This document shows positions 1 through 9,705 of a stretch of 64,000 bases of DNA, in pieces. The first letter of the stretch is position 1; the number at the start of each line of letters is the position of its first letter. The notes below the pieces were generated by a model. That model did not search any database and had not been told where the DNA came from. It was given only the letters and a program-made list of their open reading frames with translations. This DNA is from Ignavibacteria bacterium (lineage in GTDB: Bacteria > Bacteroidota > Ignavibacteria > Tepidaquicellales > Tepidaquicellaceae), in contig JADJMZ010000006.1 in NCBI GenBank assembly GCA_016709315.1, forward strand, positions 62,001 to 126,000, in the 5' to 3' direction. The translations under genes and the position numbers were made by a program.

Positions 1-583
1 CTTTCATGACTCTAATTCTTTTATAAACTTCAGGTCTGGTGTATTGAGGAAAATCAAACCCTGTCTCTACCTGAAATGTATCTGTTATAGCTGACTCTCC
101 GTCTCCCAGCACTCCGGGAATTAATCTCGAAACAGCATCAGAAAAAACCACTGCTGCAATGTCTCCGCAGGAAAGTACATAATCTCCGATTGATATTTCT
201 TTTGTTACTAATTTGTTTATTACTCTCTGATCTATCCCTTTGTAATGACCGCAGATCAGAATCAAATTACTCTTCAAAGAATATTCATTTGCCGCCTTCT
301 GATCTAATTTAACTCCCTGTGGTGAGAAATAAATTACTTCGTCGTAATCACGTTTGCTCTTAAGTTCTTCCACGCATCTGAAGACCGGTTCGGGTTTTAA
401 TATCATTCCTGAACCTCCGCCATAAGGCGTATCATCTATTTGTTTATATTTCCCGTCTGCGTAATCTCTTAAATGATGAACGTATATTTCTATTATACCC
501 TTCTTTACCGCTCTTGAAATTAAACCGTATGCCAAAAAACTTTCCGTAATTCCGGGATTTGCGCTTATAATATCAAATCTCAT
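1..583 (-). CDS. trmD: tRNA (guanine-N1)-methyltransferase TrmD, 3' end outside window
   Basis: The product methylates G37 at N1 in tRNAs reading CNN and related codons, using S-adenosylmethionine, and so prevents +1 slippage. Translating the minus strand from the ATG at 583 gives MRFDIISANPGITESFL, then DTPYGGGSGMILKPEP, LILICGHYKGIDQR and GDYVLSCGDIAA. These are the family signatures of the trefoil-knot SPOUT fold. About 194 residues are visible; the usual length is 225-250, so only the C-terminal domain is missing. It lies 19 bases downstream of rimM in the order rpsP-khpA-rimM-trmD, which is conserved in many bacteria, so the assignment is secure. Confidence 0.96.
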   Translation of the reverse strand, partial: MRFDIISANPGITESFLAYGLISRAVKKGIIEIYVHHLRDYADGKYKQIDDTPYGGGSGMILKPEPVFRCVEELKSKRDYDEVIYFSPQGVKLDQKAANEYSLKSNLILICGHYKGIDQRVINKLVTKEISIGDYVLSCGDIAAVVFSDAVSRLIPGVLGDGESAITDTFQVETGFDFPQYTRPEVYKRIRVMK

Positions 584-602
584 TCTGATCTAACTTACAT
601 TA

Positions 603-1151
603 TTAATTTATGAATCCGTCAATCAAATCAGCATCTATTCTTTTTTTCTTTATGTCAATATTCACAATGAATTCTTTCAGAAATGGAATTAATATTTCCC
701 TGCCATTGGTATCTATATTGAAAAGGTCGCCGCTTCCGTAATTTACAACAGACTTTACTTTGCCTATCAGTATTCCTTTATCGTAAAATTCGGATCCTAC
801 AAGTTCATAAAAATAAAAACTTCCTTTGTCTATTTTAACTCTGTCTTTTTCATCTATCATGATAATGAGATTGATGAATTCATTAATCTCATTTATACTG
901 TCATATCCTTTGAATTTAATATTCAGATACTTATCAAACCCCTTTTTTTCTGAAATAATAAATTCAATTCCGGAGCTTCCTATATCAGAATAAAATGAAT
1001 TTTTAATCTCATCGAATAAAAATACTTTTTCAAGATCATTAAACCTGTCAGGAAAATCAGTCAAGTAAATTACCTTGAGATTTCCTTTAATACCAATAGG
1101 TTTTACAATTTTTCCAATTGCTATAAATTTATCGGGATCGGGTAGTTTCAA
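603..1151 (-). CDS. rimM: Ribosome maturation factor RimM
   Basis: RimM binds ribosomal protein S19 and helps mature the head of the 30S subunit. The 182-residue product has the expected two parts: an N-terminal RimM barrel (residues about 8-95, beginning FIAIGKIVKPIGIKGNLKV) and a C-terminal PRC barrel (about 105-175, with YELVGSEFYDKGILIGKV and GREILIPFLKEFI). The length is typical. The gene sits 7 bases from the KH-protein gene and upstream of trmD in one transcription unit. Nothing about it is abnormal. Confidence 0.95.
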   Translation of the reverse strand: MKLPDPDKFIAIGKIVKPIGIKGNLKVIYLTDFPDRFNDLEKVFLFDEIKNSFYSDIGSSGIEFIISEKKGFDKYLNIKFKGYDSINEINEFINLIIMIDEKDRVKIDKGSFYFYELVGSEFYDKGILIGKVKSVVNYGSGDLFNIDTNGREILIPFLKEFIVNIDIKKKRIDADLIDGFIN

Positions 1152-1158
1152 ATAAATA

Positions 1159-1410
1159 TCAGTTTTCTTTTTTTATCTTATCGGGAATTTCCATGTGAAC
1201 TCTTAATCCCTGCTTTGCAGCTACTGCCGATAATAAAGTTCTGATAGCTTTGGCTGTTTTACCCATTTTGCCGATTACTTTACCTGTTTCAATGTCGTCT
1301 ACCTGAAGTATAAATTTTATCCTGTTATCATCTTCGTGAATCTCCTCCACTATTACAGCTTCGGGTTTGTCAACAAGGTTTTTTGCAATGTATTCAATAA
1401 ATTCTTTCAT
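1159..1410 (-). CDS. khpA: KH-domain RNA-binding protein (KhpA/YlqC type)
   Basis: This 83-residue single KH-domain protein belongs to the KhpA/YlqC family. In Gram-positive bacteria KhpA pairs with KhpB and binds many small RNAs; its role in this group is not established. The GxxG loop is visible in GKVIGKMGKTAKAIRTLL, preceded by the usual acidic beta strand. The start fits an ATG followed by KEFIEYIAKNLVDKPEAV, the normal N-terminus of the family. It lies between rpsP and rimM, as in many bacterial genomes. A 104-base gap separates it from rpsP. Confidence 0.92.
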   Translation of the reverse strand: MKEFIEYIAKNLVDKPEAVIVEEIHEDDNRIKFILQVDDIETGKVIGKMGKTAKAIRTLLSAVAAKQGLRVHMEIPDKIKKEN

Positions 1411-1514
1411 CTTGGGGATCTCCTGTTTTATTTGAGAAATATTGAATTGAATATAGTTAATACTAACTTTTATAATTCATATTGCTAAAAAAAAATCAGT
1501 TTTTCAAAAGAAAA

Positions 1515-1958
1515 TTATGTACCTGATGTTACAGTCTCTGCTGTCTTTGCTGCTTCAGGTGAATCTTTAGGAGCGTTTTTAATATCTTTCTTCCTTTGTT
1601 TCCTTCTGGATTTTTTTTCTCTGGCTCTGTTTATTTTTGCATCTTTGTCTGATAAAAATTTCTGTACTTTCGATTCAATGTCTTCAGCAGAATCTCCCTT
1701 TTTCTCAAGTTGAAATTTCATCATCACACCTTCATTCTTAAGAAGGTTTCTGACAGTCTCAGTCGGCTGAGCGCCAACTTTTAACCAGTACATTACTCTT
1801 GGCTCTTTTATTGTAACTTCCATTGGATCAATGTTAGGATTATATGTCCCCAATGCCTCTATAAATCTGCCGTCTCTTGGATACCGGGAATCTGCAGCTA
1901 CTATCTTGTAAACAGGATAGTGCCTTTTTCCCATTCTCTTTAATCTGATTTTAACCAA
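1515..1958 (-). CDS. rpsP: 30S ribosomal protein S16 with long C-terminal extension
   Basis: S16 is a primary-binding protein of the 30S subunit. Residues 1-84 are clear S16 (MVKIRLKRMGKRHYPVYKIV, then GRFIEALGTYNPNIDP and VGAQPTETVRNLL). The protein is 147 residues against about 80-90 in model bacteria. Residues from about 85 form an extra Lys/Glu/Ala-rich tail with a very basic stretch (NRAREKKSRRKQRKK). Such tails occur in Bacteroidota S16 and are probably disordered or helical; that is family knowledge plus inference. The gene is 44 bases from ffh on the same strand. Confidence 0.95.
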   Translation of the reverse strand: MVKIRLKRMGKRHYPVYKIVAADSRYPRDGRFIEALGTYNPNIDPMEVTIKEPRVMYWLKVGAQPTETVRNLLKNEGVMMKFQLEKKGDSAEDIESKVQKFLSDKDAKINRAREKKSRRKQRKKDIKNAPKDSPEAAKTAETVTSGT

Positions 1959-2002
1959 TTTTTTTTTATTGCTCCTTTTTATTTTATGTTATTAAATCTT
2001 TT

Positions 2003-3362
2003 TTAATTAATATTTTTAAACTCGTTCATCATACCGGGGTGAAGTTTCATTTTCTTCATTAATCCGCGTCCTTTATCCTTGTTAAATTGTTTCATCATTT
2101 TCTGCATGTCTTCAAATTGTTTTATAACTCTGTTTACATGCTGAATCGAACTTCCGCTTCCGTCCGCTATCCTTCTTCTTCTTGTTCCGTTAATTATATG
2201 TGGATTTTCTCTTTCCTTTTTTGTCATAGATAAAATCACACATTCAACTTTTGTCATCATCTTCTCATCAATTTCCTGATTCTTTAACATCTTTCCGGCT
2301 CCGGGAATCATTGAAATTAAATTTGACAAAGATCCCATTTTTTTGATTTGACTCAGATAAGAAAGGAAATCATTATAATCAAATTTATTCTTTCTTAATC
2401 TCTCTTCTATATCCGAACTTTGCGATAGATCAAATTCACTCTGAGCTTTCTCTACAAATGAAACTATATCACCCATTCCTAAAATTCTGGATGCCATTCT
2501 GTCCGGATAAAACTGCTCTATTGCATCAAGTTTTTCACCTGTTCCTGCGAATTTTATCGGAACATTTACAATTGCCTTAATTGATAATGCTGCTCCGCCT
2601 CTTGTATCTCCGTCTAATTTGGTTAATACTACTCCGTTGTAATCCAGCTTGTCATGAAATGCTTTGGCTGTCTTAACTGCATCCTGCCCTGTCATGGAAT
2701 CAACAACGAATAATATCTCCTCCGGATTTAATTCATTCTTAATCCTTGTAACTTCATCCATCATCTCCTCATCTATTGCAAGTCTTCCCGCTGTATCAAT
2801 TATTAATGTGTCTCTTGCATTTTGTCTGGCATATTCTAAAGCCGCTTTAGAAATCTTAAGAGGATCCTTTTCATTTAAATCAGAATAAACAGGAATGTTA
2901 ATCTGCTTTCCGAGAATCTTTAGCTGCTCTATTGCCGCAGGTCTGTATACGTCGCATGCCGCAAGCACAGGATTCCGGCCTTTCTTCCTGATAAATGATG
3001 CAAGCTTTGCTGAAAAAGTAGTCTTTCCTGATCCCTGCAAACCAACAAGCATTATTACTGATGGTATTCTGTCAGAAAAATTAAGTTCTGACTTTTCCGA
3101 GCCCATGAGCTTGATGAGTTCGTCATTTATAATCTTAACTATTAATTGTGCGGGTGAAATGCTGTTTAAAACATTCTGCCCTGAAGATTTTTCCCTTTAC
3201 TTCATTTATAAAATTTGTAACAACTTTGTAGTTAACATCAGCATCAAATAATATCCTTCTTATCTCACGCAAAGACTCCTCAATATTGGACTCTGTGATT
3301 TTACCCTGTCCGCGTATCTTTTTTATTACGCCTTCAAGCTTATTTGTTAAATCGTCTAACAT
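2003..3362 (-). CDS. ffh: Signal recognition particle protein Ffh, interrupted by one frameshift
   Basis: Ffh is the GTPase that binds 4.5S RNA and signal sequences and targets ribosomes to FtsY at the membrane. The N domain starts at 3362 (MLDDLTNKLEGVIKKIRGQG). The G domain has GLQGSGKTT, DTAGRLAIDEEMM and TKLDGDTRGGAAL, and the M domain is methionine-rich with SGSSIQHVNRVIKQF. Reading frame changes near the five-T run at 3188-3192 (five A on the coding strand). Removing one base there restores a 452-residue protein, the normal Ffh length, through GKSSGQNVLNSISPAQL. Because ffh is essential, a sequence error is the simplest explanation. It is the first gene of the rpsP-rimM-trmD unit. Confidence 0.93.
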
Positions 3363-3609
3363 TAAAATTTAATAATAATATTCCAATCTAATTTATTAGA
3401 AAGTTAAAATACCAATACTATTGAATTTTATCAAGGAATTTATGCGCTTTTATGCTGCAAACTTTTCTAAGCTATTAGGAATGTTTAAAATTTATATGAC
3501 TTTAGTTACGTAAATGTCAGTTTTTCAATTCAAGACCGCCCTCAAACCTCAATGCCATTAAGTTAAGAATAAATGCAACACCGGGAGATGTTAATAATCT
3601 TCATATTTA

Positions 3610-3772
3610 GACAATCTCCAAAGAGTCTGTCTCAAAACCCTTCTCATTCCCAAGCTCCAGCTTGGGAATGCCGAGTTTTGGCTTGCTAAGCTGCTCGCTC
3701 GCCTTGCGGAGTAAGCCTCGCGAAGCAGGGGGCTTAGCAAGCAGGGGAAAGGTTTTGAGACAATCTCCAAAG
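3610..3772. repeat. Miniature inverted-repeat element with 14-bp flanking direct repeat
   Basis: GTCTCAAAACC at 3629-3639 is matched by its reverse complement GGTTTTGAGAC at 3751-3761. The interior has a palindrome around CAAGCTCCAGCTTGGG and a GCTTGCTAAGC/GCTTAGCAAGC pair, so the whole stretch can fold on itself. GACAATCTCCAAAG occurs at both edges (3610-3623 and 3759-3772), as a target-site duplication would. It encodes no protein and is more GC-rich than its surroundings. It could be a MITE or a REP-type hairpin. Confidence 0.6.
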
Positions 3773-3899
3773 TAGTGGACAGGGAGATCGATTACTAATC
3801 CGGTCTGTATTCAAAATGCATAGTGTCGTAATGATAAATTTCCTTCCCCGGATAAATCCATATTTTTCAAAAACTTATACGATCTCAATCAGAGTTCTG

Positions 3900-3980
3900 C
3901 TTGGGGTGTTCCAAAAGTTTGCATGTATCAATATCAAAAATGGAGTAAACTTCCCATGCAAACTTTTGGTCACCAACGAC
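3900..3980 (-). repeat. GTTGGTGACC palindromic repeat, reverse copy
   Basis: The left arm GGTGTTCCAAAAGTTTGCATG, without its last base, pairs with the right arm starting CATGCAAACTTTTGG and ending CACCAACGAC at 3980. This is the same imperfect palindrome found at 4144, 11505, 12674 and 12856, but inverted relative to them. The loop sequence differs from the other copies. It lies in non-coding DNA. Confidence 0.65.
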
Positions 3981-4047
3981 CGAAGCAGTCAGATGATTAA
4001 CATATTCTGATTTTTATTCATTAATAACTTTCATATAGTTTTTCAAA

Positions 4048-4224
4048 AACCAAACTCATTTATTTTATCTGACTAAATTAATTTCAATCATTAGAATTAT
4101 CAAGGTGATGCTGAATCCGGGAAGTTAGCCTTATCCAAAACTTGTCGTTGGTGACCAAAAGTTTTGCACTTAAATTTGTTTTGCATTGTCGGTGTAACTG
4201 TAAAACTTTTAGAACATCAACGGC
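4048..4224 (+). repeat. 177-bp repeat ending in the GTTGGTGACC palindrome, left copy
   Basis: Positions 4048-4224 align without gaps to 12760-12936, with about 13 mismatches counted by eye. The last 81 bases (4144-4224) are an imperfect palindrome: GTCGTTGGTGACCAAAAG on the left pairs with a right arm ending CATCAACGGC. The copy abuts the 5' end of the truncated Rhs reading frame. Together with the right copy it brackets the whole toxin array as direct repeats. Confidence 0.75.
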
Positions 4225-6395
4225 GGCGGGAAAATTCGAATGATGATTACTATCTCACCATCAATGTCTACGATACTCTTCCGAATGCAAAAGTAAATAT
4301 TTTTTCCGCACCACCCGGATATGATACTGCAAACAGTCACAGCTTCTTTGCGAAAGGAAATTTATTTGCAACTGCATACAGAACAAAAATCACTGATGAA
4401 TGGAATTATAACTATTACAAATATGACGTCCCCGGGAGAGTAATAAAGATGTGGAATATAATTGCTGACTTTGATACTTTGACCACGGAGTATATATACA
4501 ATTCACAAGATCAGATTACATTCCTATATTATCAAGCAGGTAAATCAGATTCGAAGTCTTATTATTATGAATATGATTATACAGGAAGATTGAAGAATAC
4601 AAGTTATTATACAGGTCCGCCATCGGATAATCCGATTGATTATACTAACTTAGCATCTTATGATTATAATAAGAATTCACAGGTAAGCAATCAGAATTTT
4701 AACGGTAACACTTTGGAAAATACCTACACCTATAACAACAGAAACTGGATAACTCTAATGGAAAGTTCAAATAACATATTTAATTACGAGAACGGATATT
4801 TTAAAAACGGCAACGTGAAGACACAAACTTTAAGTGGTAATTATAATGATTCATTTGCGAATAATGCAAACCTGAACTTTAGTTATACTTATGACAAGTC
4901 AAACCGACTGCTTCAATCAGAAAAAGGGCAGCAGTTATAAGTTAATAAATACTTACGATAAGGATGGTAACATATTAACTTTAAAAAGATACGGAGCAAC
5001 TGCTAATAGAATAGACAGTTTTAATTACGTTTACAATTCAGGAGCAAACAGGCTCAACAGGGTTACAGGAAGCATAAGTCAATACACATATGATGCAAAC
5101 GGAAATATGATCTCTGATAATCTGAATAAAAACAATTATGTCAGATATGACTATCGAAATCTTATCATCGAACTCCTTCATCATAGTTATACGACGCATG
5201 ATACGTTGTTAATAACACGCTACAATTATGATGAGGCTGGAAATCGAGTTAGAAAACTAATATATAAACACATTACACATCCCTTTGATCCGGAACCAGA
5301 AAACCCAGAAGAAGAATTAGATGTGAGCGATACACAATATTGGACATTCGTAAAGGAGGAAATATACAGCCGAGATGTTTCGGGAAGAGAAATGGCGATT
5401 TATGTTAATGGTGGAATTGACGAGTACCCCATTTATGGTCTAGACATGATAGGGAAACTAAAAAATGATGTCCCGAATTATTATTACAAAGACCATCTTG
5501 GAAGTGTGAGAGCAGTTGTGAATTCTTCGAATCAATTAGTGAGTGCTCAAGATTATGATCAGTGGGGATATCTGCTGCAGAGTAGAACTTATGCGAGTAA
5601 TGAAAGTAAATTTAAATTTACGGAAAAGGAAAGGGATGCGGAGAGTAATTATGACTATTTTGGGGCGAGGTATTATGATGCGAGGATAGGGCGGTGGGGA
5701 AGTGTTGATCCGCTCCAAGGTAAAGAGCCATCAAAAACACCTTATCATTATACTAGCGATAATCCTATTAATAAAATTGATCCAACTGGGCTTGACGATA
5801 TTTATTTCAAAGACGGAGTGGAAGTAGATCGAAAAGTTAGTGAAGGGTTTTTTGGAAAAATAGGCAATTGGTTGTTTGGTGATACATACTATGTTCAAAG
5901 TAAATCTGGAAATGAATCATATAATGGGAACAATTATTTTGAAGCACTAAGCGAAGCAACTGTGAAACAATTTGCAAATTGGGATCGGGTATTTTCAGAT
6001 TGGCAAACATCGTCTTTGGAGGAGGGATTTGGAACTAGATTAAATGATGCAACTAAAGATGCACCTGCTAATTTGGTAGACAAATACTTTTACGTTTTGA
6101 AAGAAGCAAATGGTGGAAATTAGATCAAAAATTGAATCTATTTCAAAATACTTTATATGTATATAATAATATTGCATTAAATTATCAGGAAGCCGGAAAC
6201 ACTTTATTTGGAGCTGCCATTTACAATTTAGGTATTGACCTAAATATTGCCAATGTTGGTGGAGAATTATTTAGTTGGAAAAATAATTTTAGACCTGATG
6301 AGTTTAATGAAGTCCAAGCTTATAAAATCGGGTACTACAATTTTAATAGTAATTCAAGTTTTTTCAGAAATCGAGCTGTGAATAAATTTCGTTAA
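4164..6395 (+). CDS. Rhs/YD-repeat protein C-terminal part with Ntox44-like toxin tip (cassette 1), frameshifted
   Basis: Rhs proteins wrap a C-terminal toxin in a YD-repeat shell. This copy has YD repeats (YEYDYTGRL, YTYDANGNMI, YNYDEAGNRV) and the hyperconserved core YYYKDHLGSVRAVVN to FGARYYDARIGRW, then the junction NKIDPTGL. The tip ends with LNYQEAGNTLFGAAIYNLGI and DEFNEVQAYKIGYYNF, a spacing that resembles the Ntox44 (bacterial toxin 44) domain. No N-terminal or secretion region remains; the frame begins inside the palindromic repeat, so it is 5'-truncated. One extra base near 4921-4928 (A5G3) and one missing base near 6108-6110 break the frame. Without those changes it would read to 6395. 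Toxin family is a moderate-confidence call. Confidence 0.75.
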
Positions 6396-6399
6396 AATT

Positions 6400-7019
6400 A
6401 TGCATTGTAAATATTATAAAATTATTAACTATTTTTTATTTTTTTTATTTCTTTTATTGAATTTTGAAGGATGTATCTATAATAATTTCAGAAATGCAGC
6501 TAATTATTTTGAAAAAATAAGAATGATTTAAATTATTTTAGAGATCAGTTTTCTAACAAAAAAACCATATCTTTATTTAGTAGACGAGAATTTGATAATT
6601 GTTTTTATAGAATTTTTGGTCAACAAGAAATATATTACCGGATTTATGATATTAAAAATGATGCTGAAATCGAATTTAATTTAAACAAATATTTTGACAC
6701 TGAAAGTGAAGGTTTGAAAAAATTACTTGAATCGGATTCGGTAAAATGCACTCAGAATAATGAAAAAGTTGAATTGGACTCATTACTAACATTTTTCGAT
6801 ATAAGTAGAATAGAAGTAATAAATTATTTTTCGAGATTTAAAGAGCTTGATATTGTTAGGTTTGGGAGGCTAAATGCTTATCCAAATTCTATATATTTTT
6901 ATATAAATAATAAATTTTATTTTATTTATTCTGAGAATATTAAAAATATTAATTTAGATTCAAAAAAAACTCTTAAAAATTTAGAAGGAAATTGGTATTA
7001 TTATGATGGAGAAATATGA
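6400..7019 (+). CDS. Candidate immunity lipoprotein for cassette 1, frameshifted
   Basis: The ATG at 6400 opens a lipoprotein signal peptide: basic residues, then FLFFLFLLLNFEGC, with the cysteine as the likely lipidation site. The frame breaks at the six-A run 6512-6517. Adding one A joins YFEK to the next frame and gives about 206 residues running to the stop at 7019. I recognise no family. Its position, 4 bases after the toxin tip stop, is that of an Rhs immunity gene. A lipid-anchored immunity protein would suit a toxin acting in the periplasm; that is inference. Confidence 0.6.
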
Positions 7020-8380
7020 TAATTTCCTGTTCTCACTGAAACACCAACCCGCAAGATTAGTAGCCGCCGGTAAATTAACAAAGGACTCACTTTCATTATG
7101 TAAACTTAGACACAAACGGAAATATGATAATAAATTAAATAAAAACTCCCATATAAAATATGACTATAGAAATCTGATAACGCAGATACAGCACAAAGCG
7201 ATTGTAAATACAGACACATCTTTTTATTTAACATACTATAGCTACGATGAAGCCGGAAACAGATTCGCGAAGACAATATACAAATACACAAGCTCGAGCG
7301 GTCCACCTGAAGATTCTAATCCCGGTGGTCCCGTTACAGATGACTATTGGGATTTATACAGTGTAGAAATTTATAGTCGTGATATTTCTGGCAAAGAGTT
7401 AGCGATATATAAAGACAATGTTATTTTAGAATATCCTTTGTATGGATTAGATATGATCGGTAAGATAAAGAACGATGAATTATTTTTTTATTATAAAGAT
7501 CATCTTGGTTCAGTAAGAGCAACAGTAAATTCTTCTGGTGATGTTGTTTCCTCTCAGGACTTCGATGCTTGGGGATATCTTCTGCAAGACAGGACTTTTG
7601 ACAGTGATTCGGGTAAGTTTAAGTTTACTTCGAAGGAAAGAGATATAGAGAGTGACTATGATTATTTTGGGGCGAGGTATTATGATTCGAGGATAGCTAA
7701 TTGGACGAGTGTAGATCCATTGATGGAAAAGCATTTTGACTGGTCACCATATAATTATGTGCTAAGGAATCCTTTGAGATTGATTGATCCGGATGGAGAA
7801 CAGGAAAATTTTGGTTTATCATTGTTCAATTTTTATGCAACAAACATTCTTCCCGAACAAGCATACTCTGATTGGTATTCTAATTTATCAGTAATACAAC
7901 AAGAAGAATTTAGATATAATAGAGATGAGCTACAAAGTGGAAGAGTTGAATCATCCGAAATACAACCGAGTGATATTATCGGAGGTATTCTTGGTATAAA
8001 ATTAGCTTCTAAGTTATCATTATCAATGGTTGAAAATTCATTTGATGATGCACTATTTTATCATTCAGTACATTCTATGGAGAGAATTAGTGAAATTGAA
8101 GCATCCACAGGAGTTAAGCTTACTGATAAAATAATTGGAAAGACAATTGAAAAAGTGCAGTTTATACTGGCCATAAAAGTGGTGCTCTAACATTTATCTC
8201 TGAGGGCACTTTTCCGGGTGGAAAAATTTAGTAATTGGTCAGAACCCTTTAACAAAACAATTGACCACAATTTACCCAACTAAAAAATCGGTTGCTAGAA
8301 TAAGTCGAGAATTGACTAAAGTTGCAGAGACCTTTTCAAAAGAATTGATTAAGTCTTTCCAAAATACTTCAGGATTTTAA
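7003..8380 (+). CDS. Orphan Rhs tip cassette 2 with BECR-like RNase toxin, frameshifted
   Basis: Only the end of an Rhs shell remains: YDYRNLITQ, YSYDEAGNRF, YYKDHLGSVRATVN and FGARYYDSRIANW, then LRLIDPDG. After it comes a new tip containing HSVHSMERISEIEASTG and, in shifted frames, VYTGHKSGALTFISEG, NLVIGQNPLTKQLTTIYP and VARISRELTKVAETF, to the stop at 8380. The pattern of an early His, an Arg and a late T-x-Y strand resembles the barnase/EndoU/colicin/RelE (BECR) nuclease fold. The frame changes at A-runs 8150-8154 and 8222-8226; adding one A to each restores it. It has no promoter or signal sequence of its own, so it is a displaced tip. Confidence 0.65.
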
Positions 8381-8398
8381 TAATATAATTTTATTGCC

Positions 8399-8689
8399 AT
8401 GTTAAAAAAATTAATAGAAATTTTAAGACAAGCCTTAGATAAACCGGAACAATTAAAGTCCAAGGCAAAGGAGTTTTTTGATTTGTATCACTCTTCAAGT
8501 GAAGATATAGAACCAGAAATTGTTGATGACATTTTAATGGAACTAGCTAACGATATTGATTATTATCAATGGGACCAAGAAAGTCGTAGTATGATAAATG
8601 GAGAGAAATTTAATCCTAATGAAAAAATAAAAGAAGCAATAGCTAATAGCTTGGAAAAGATAAATAAAAAAATTAATAAGGATATTTAA
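8399..8689 (+). CDS. Candidate soluble immunity protein for cassette 2
   Basis: This 96-residue protein starts MLKKLIEILRQALDKPEQLK and is predicted from composition to be mostly helical and acidic, without a signal peptide or membrane segment. It begins 19 bases after the cassette 2 toxin stop and is intact. I do not recognise a named immunity family. A small soluble acidic partner is what is usually seen with cytoplasmic RNase tips, in line with the BECR-like call for its neighbour. Confidence 0.6.
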   Translation: MLKKLIEILRQALDKPEQLKSKAKEFFDLYHSSSEDIEPEIVDDILMELANDIDYYQWDQESRSMINGEKFNPNEKIKEAIANSLEKINKKINKDI

Positions 8690-8691
8690 TA

Positions 8692-9701
8692 AATGGAACC
8701 AGCAGAGAAAAGGCGATATATTTGAATGATGAAATTGAAGAGTTTACTTTCTATAGTATGGATATGATAGGAAAAAAAGTAAAGATGCTTTGTATTATTA
8801 CAAAGACCATCTCGGTTCAGTGAGAGCTGTAGTCAATGGCAGTAATGAACTTGTGAGTGCTCAAGATTATGATCAGTGGGGATATCTGCTGCAGAGTAGA
8901 ACTTATGCGAGTAATGAAAGTAAATTTAAATTTACGGAAAAGGAAAGGGATGCGGAGAGTAATTATGACTATTTTGGGGCGAGGTATTATGATAGTAGGA
9001 TTGGGAGATGGGGGCAGACGGAGCCGATGTTGGATAAGTATCCGGGTTTAACTCCTTATAATTATTCTGTTGATAATCCTTTGAGAGTGATTGATCCAAA
9101 TGGAGCGGATCCATTTGAAATTATTGTAAGAACTTATATTCCATTCGATGTTGTTTTTCCTGGATTCAAAGGTGACAGCAGAGGAGCTGATCCAAATGCT
9201 TCAAGTTTCAGAACTGAACAAAGAGTTACAGTAGAAACAGAACGATCGAAATCTTCTAATATAATACTAAATGATAATGCAATACTTTCACCTTCTATGT
9301 CAATAAATCCTATGGGAACAAATCCACTATTTCTTTCAGGGATGGGGGGAAGGTACATTTAGTACTATTGCCAGCTATTCTTCAGACGTAAATGGAGGAA
9401 ATAATGCTTCGGTTGAATTAACAGGAAGTGCACATGTAGGTATAGTTCCAACAATTTTACTCCTGCAATAGACTATTCTTTTGGAATAACAATTTTACCA
9501 CAAAAAGATGGATCAGTTCAAGTATCTTTGTCGGGTGAGCATGATAAATTTCCAGCCTATGAAATTTATGTAAAAGATAAAACTGGGAAAGTAACTCCAA
9601 TCTATAATCAGAGTCCTACAGATCCAATTGGTGGACCTTTTAAATTATTTCCCAATCCTTTTGGTGGCCAAAAAGTGAATTCTGAACTTATTATCCCGTA
9701 A
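8692..9701 (+). CDS. Orphan Rhs tip cassette 3 with DUF3238-like domain, frameshifted
   Basis: The fragment restarts at NGTSREKAIYL and MDMIGKK, then enters YYYKDHLGSVRAVVNG and FGARYYDSRIGRWG, with junction LRVIDPNG. The tip begins FEIIVRTYIPFDVVFPGF, then GDSRGADPN and FRTEQRVTVE. An R-T-F/Y-I-P start followed by a GD-R motif and TxxQ resembles DUF3238-type domains, though I hold this loosely. In shifted frames it continues GTFSTIASYSSDV, FTPAIDYSFGITIL and DKTGKVTPIYNQSP to a stop at 9699-9701. Breaks fall at A7 (8772-8778), G6 (9345-9350) and CC (9448-9449). Its core shares 141 identical bases with cassette 1. Confidence 0.6.
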
Positions 9702-9705
9702 AAAT

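Larger units (their letters stand above)
3363..4143. other. Gene-free stretch upstream of the Rhs array, with repeats
   Basis: I find no credible gene between ffh and the Rhs fragment. The short frames here are AT-rich and carry no recognisable motif. The stretch holds an inverted-repeat element at 3610-3772, a reverse copy of the GTTGGTGACC palindrome near 3900-3980, and the left half of a 177-base repeat from 4048. It probably also holds the promoter of the leftward ffh operon just above 3362, but I cannot place a clear -33/-7 pair. Confidence 0.6.

Noticed and set aside
2003..3362. Programmed frameshift in ffh
   Set aside because: Possible but not favoured: the site is a plain short A-run and several unrelated genes in this window break in the same way.
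4164..4230. Start of the Rhs protein at 4164
   Set aside because: The codon lies inside the palindromic repeat; the protein is better viewed as 5'-truncated with no known natural start.
5536..9358. Minus-strand frames inside the Rhs cores
   Set aside because: They are antisense shadows of the conserved Rhs core, repeated with it and without any signal.
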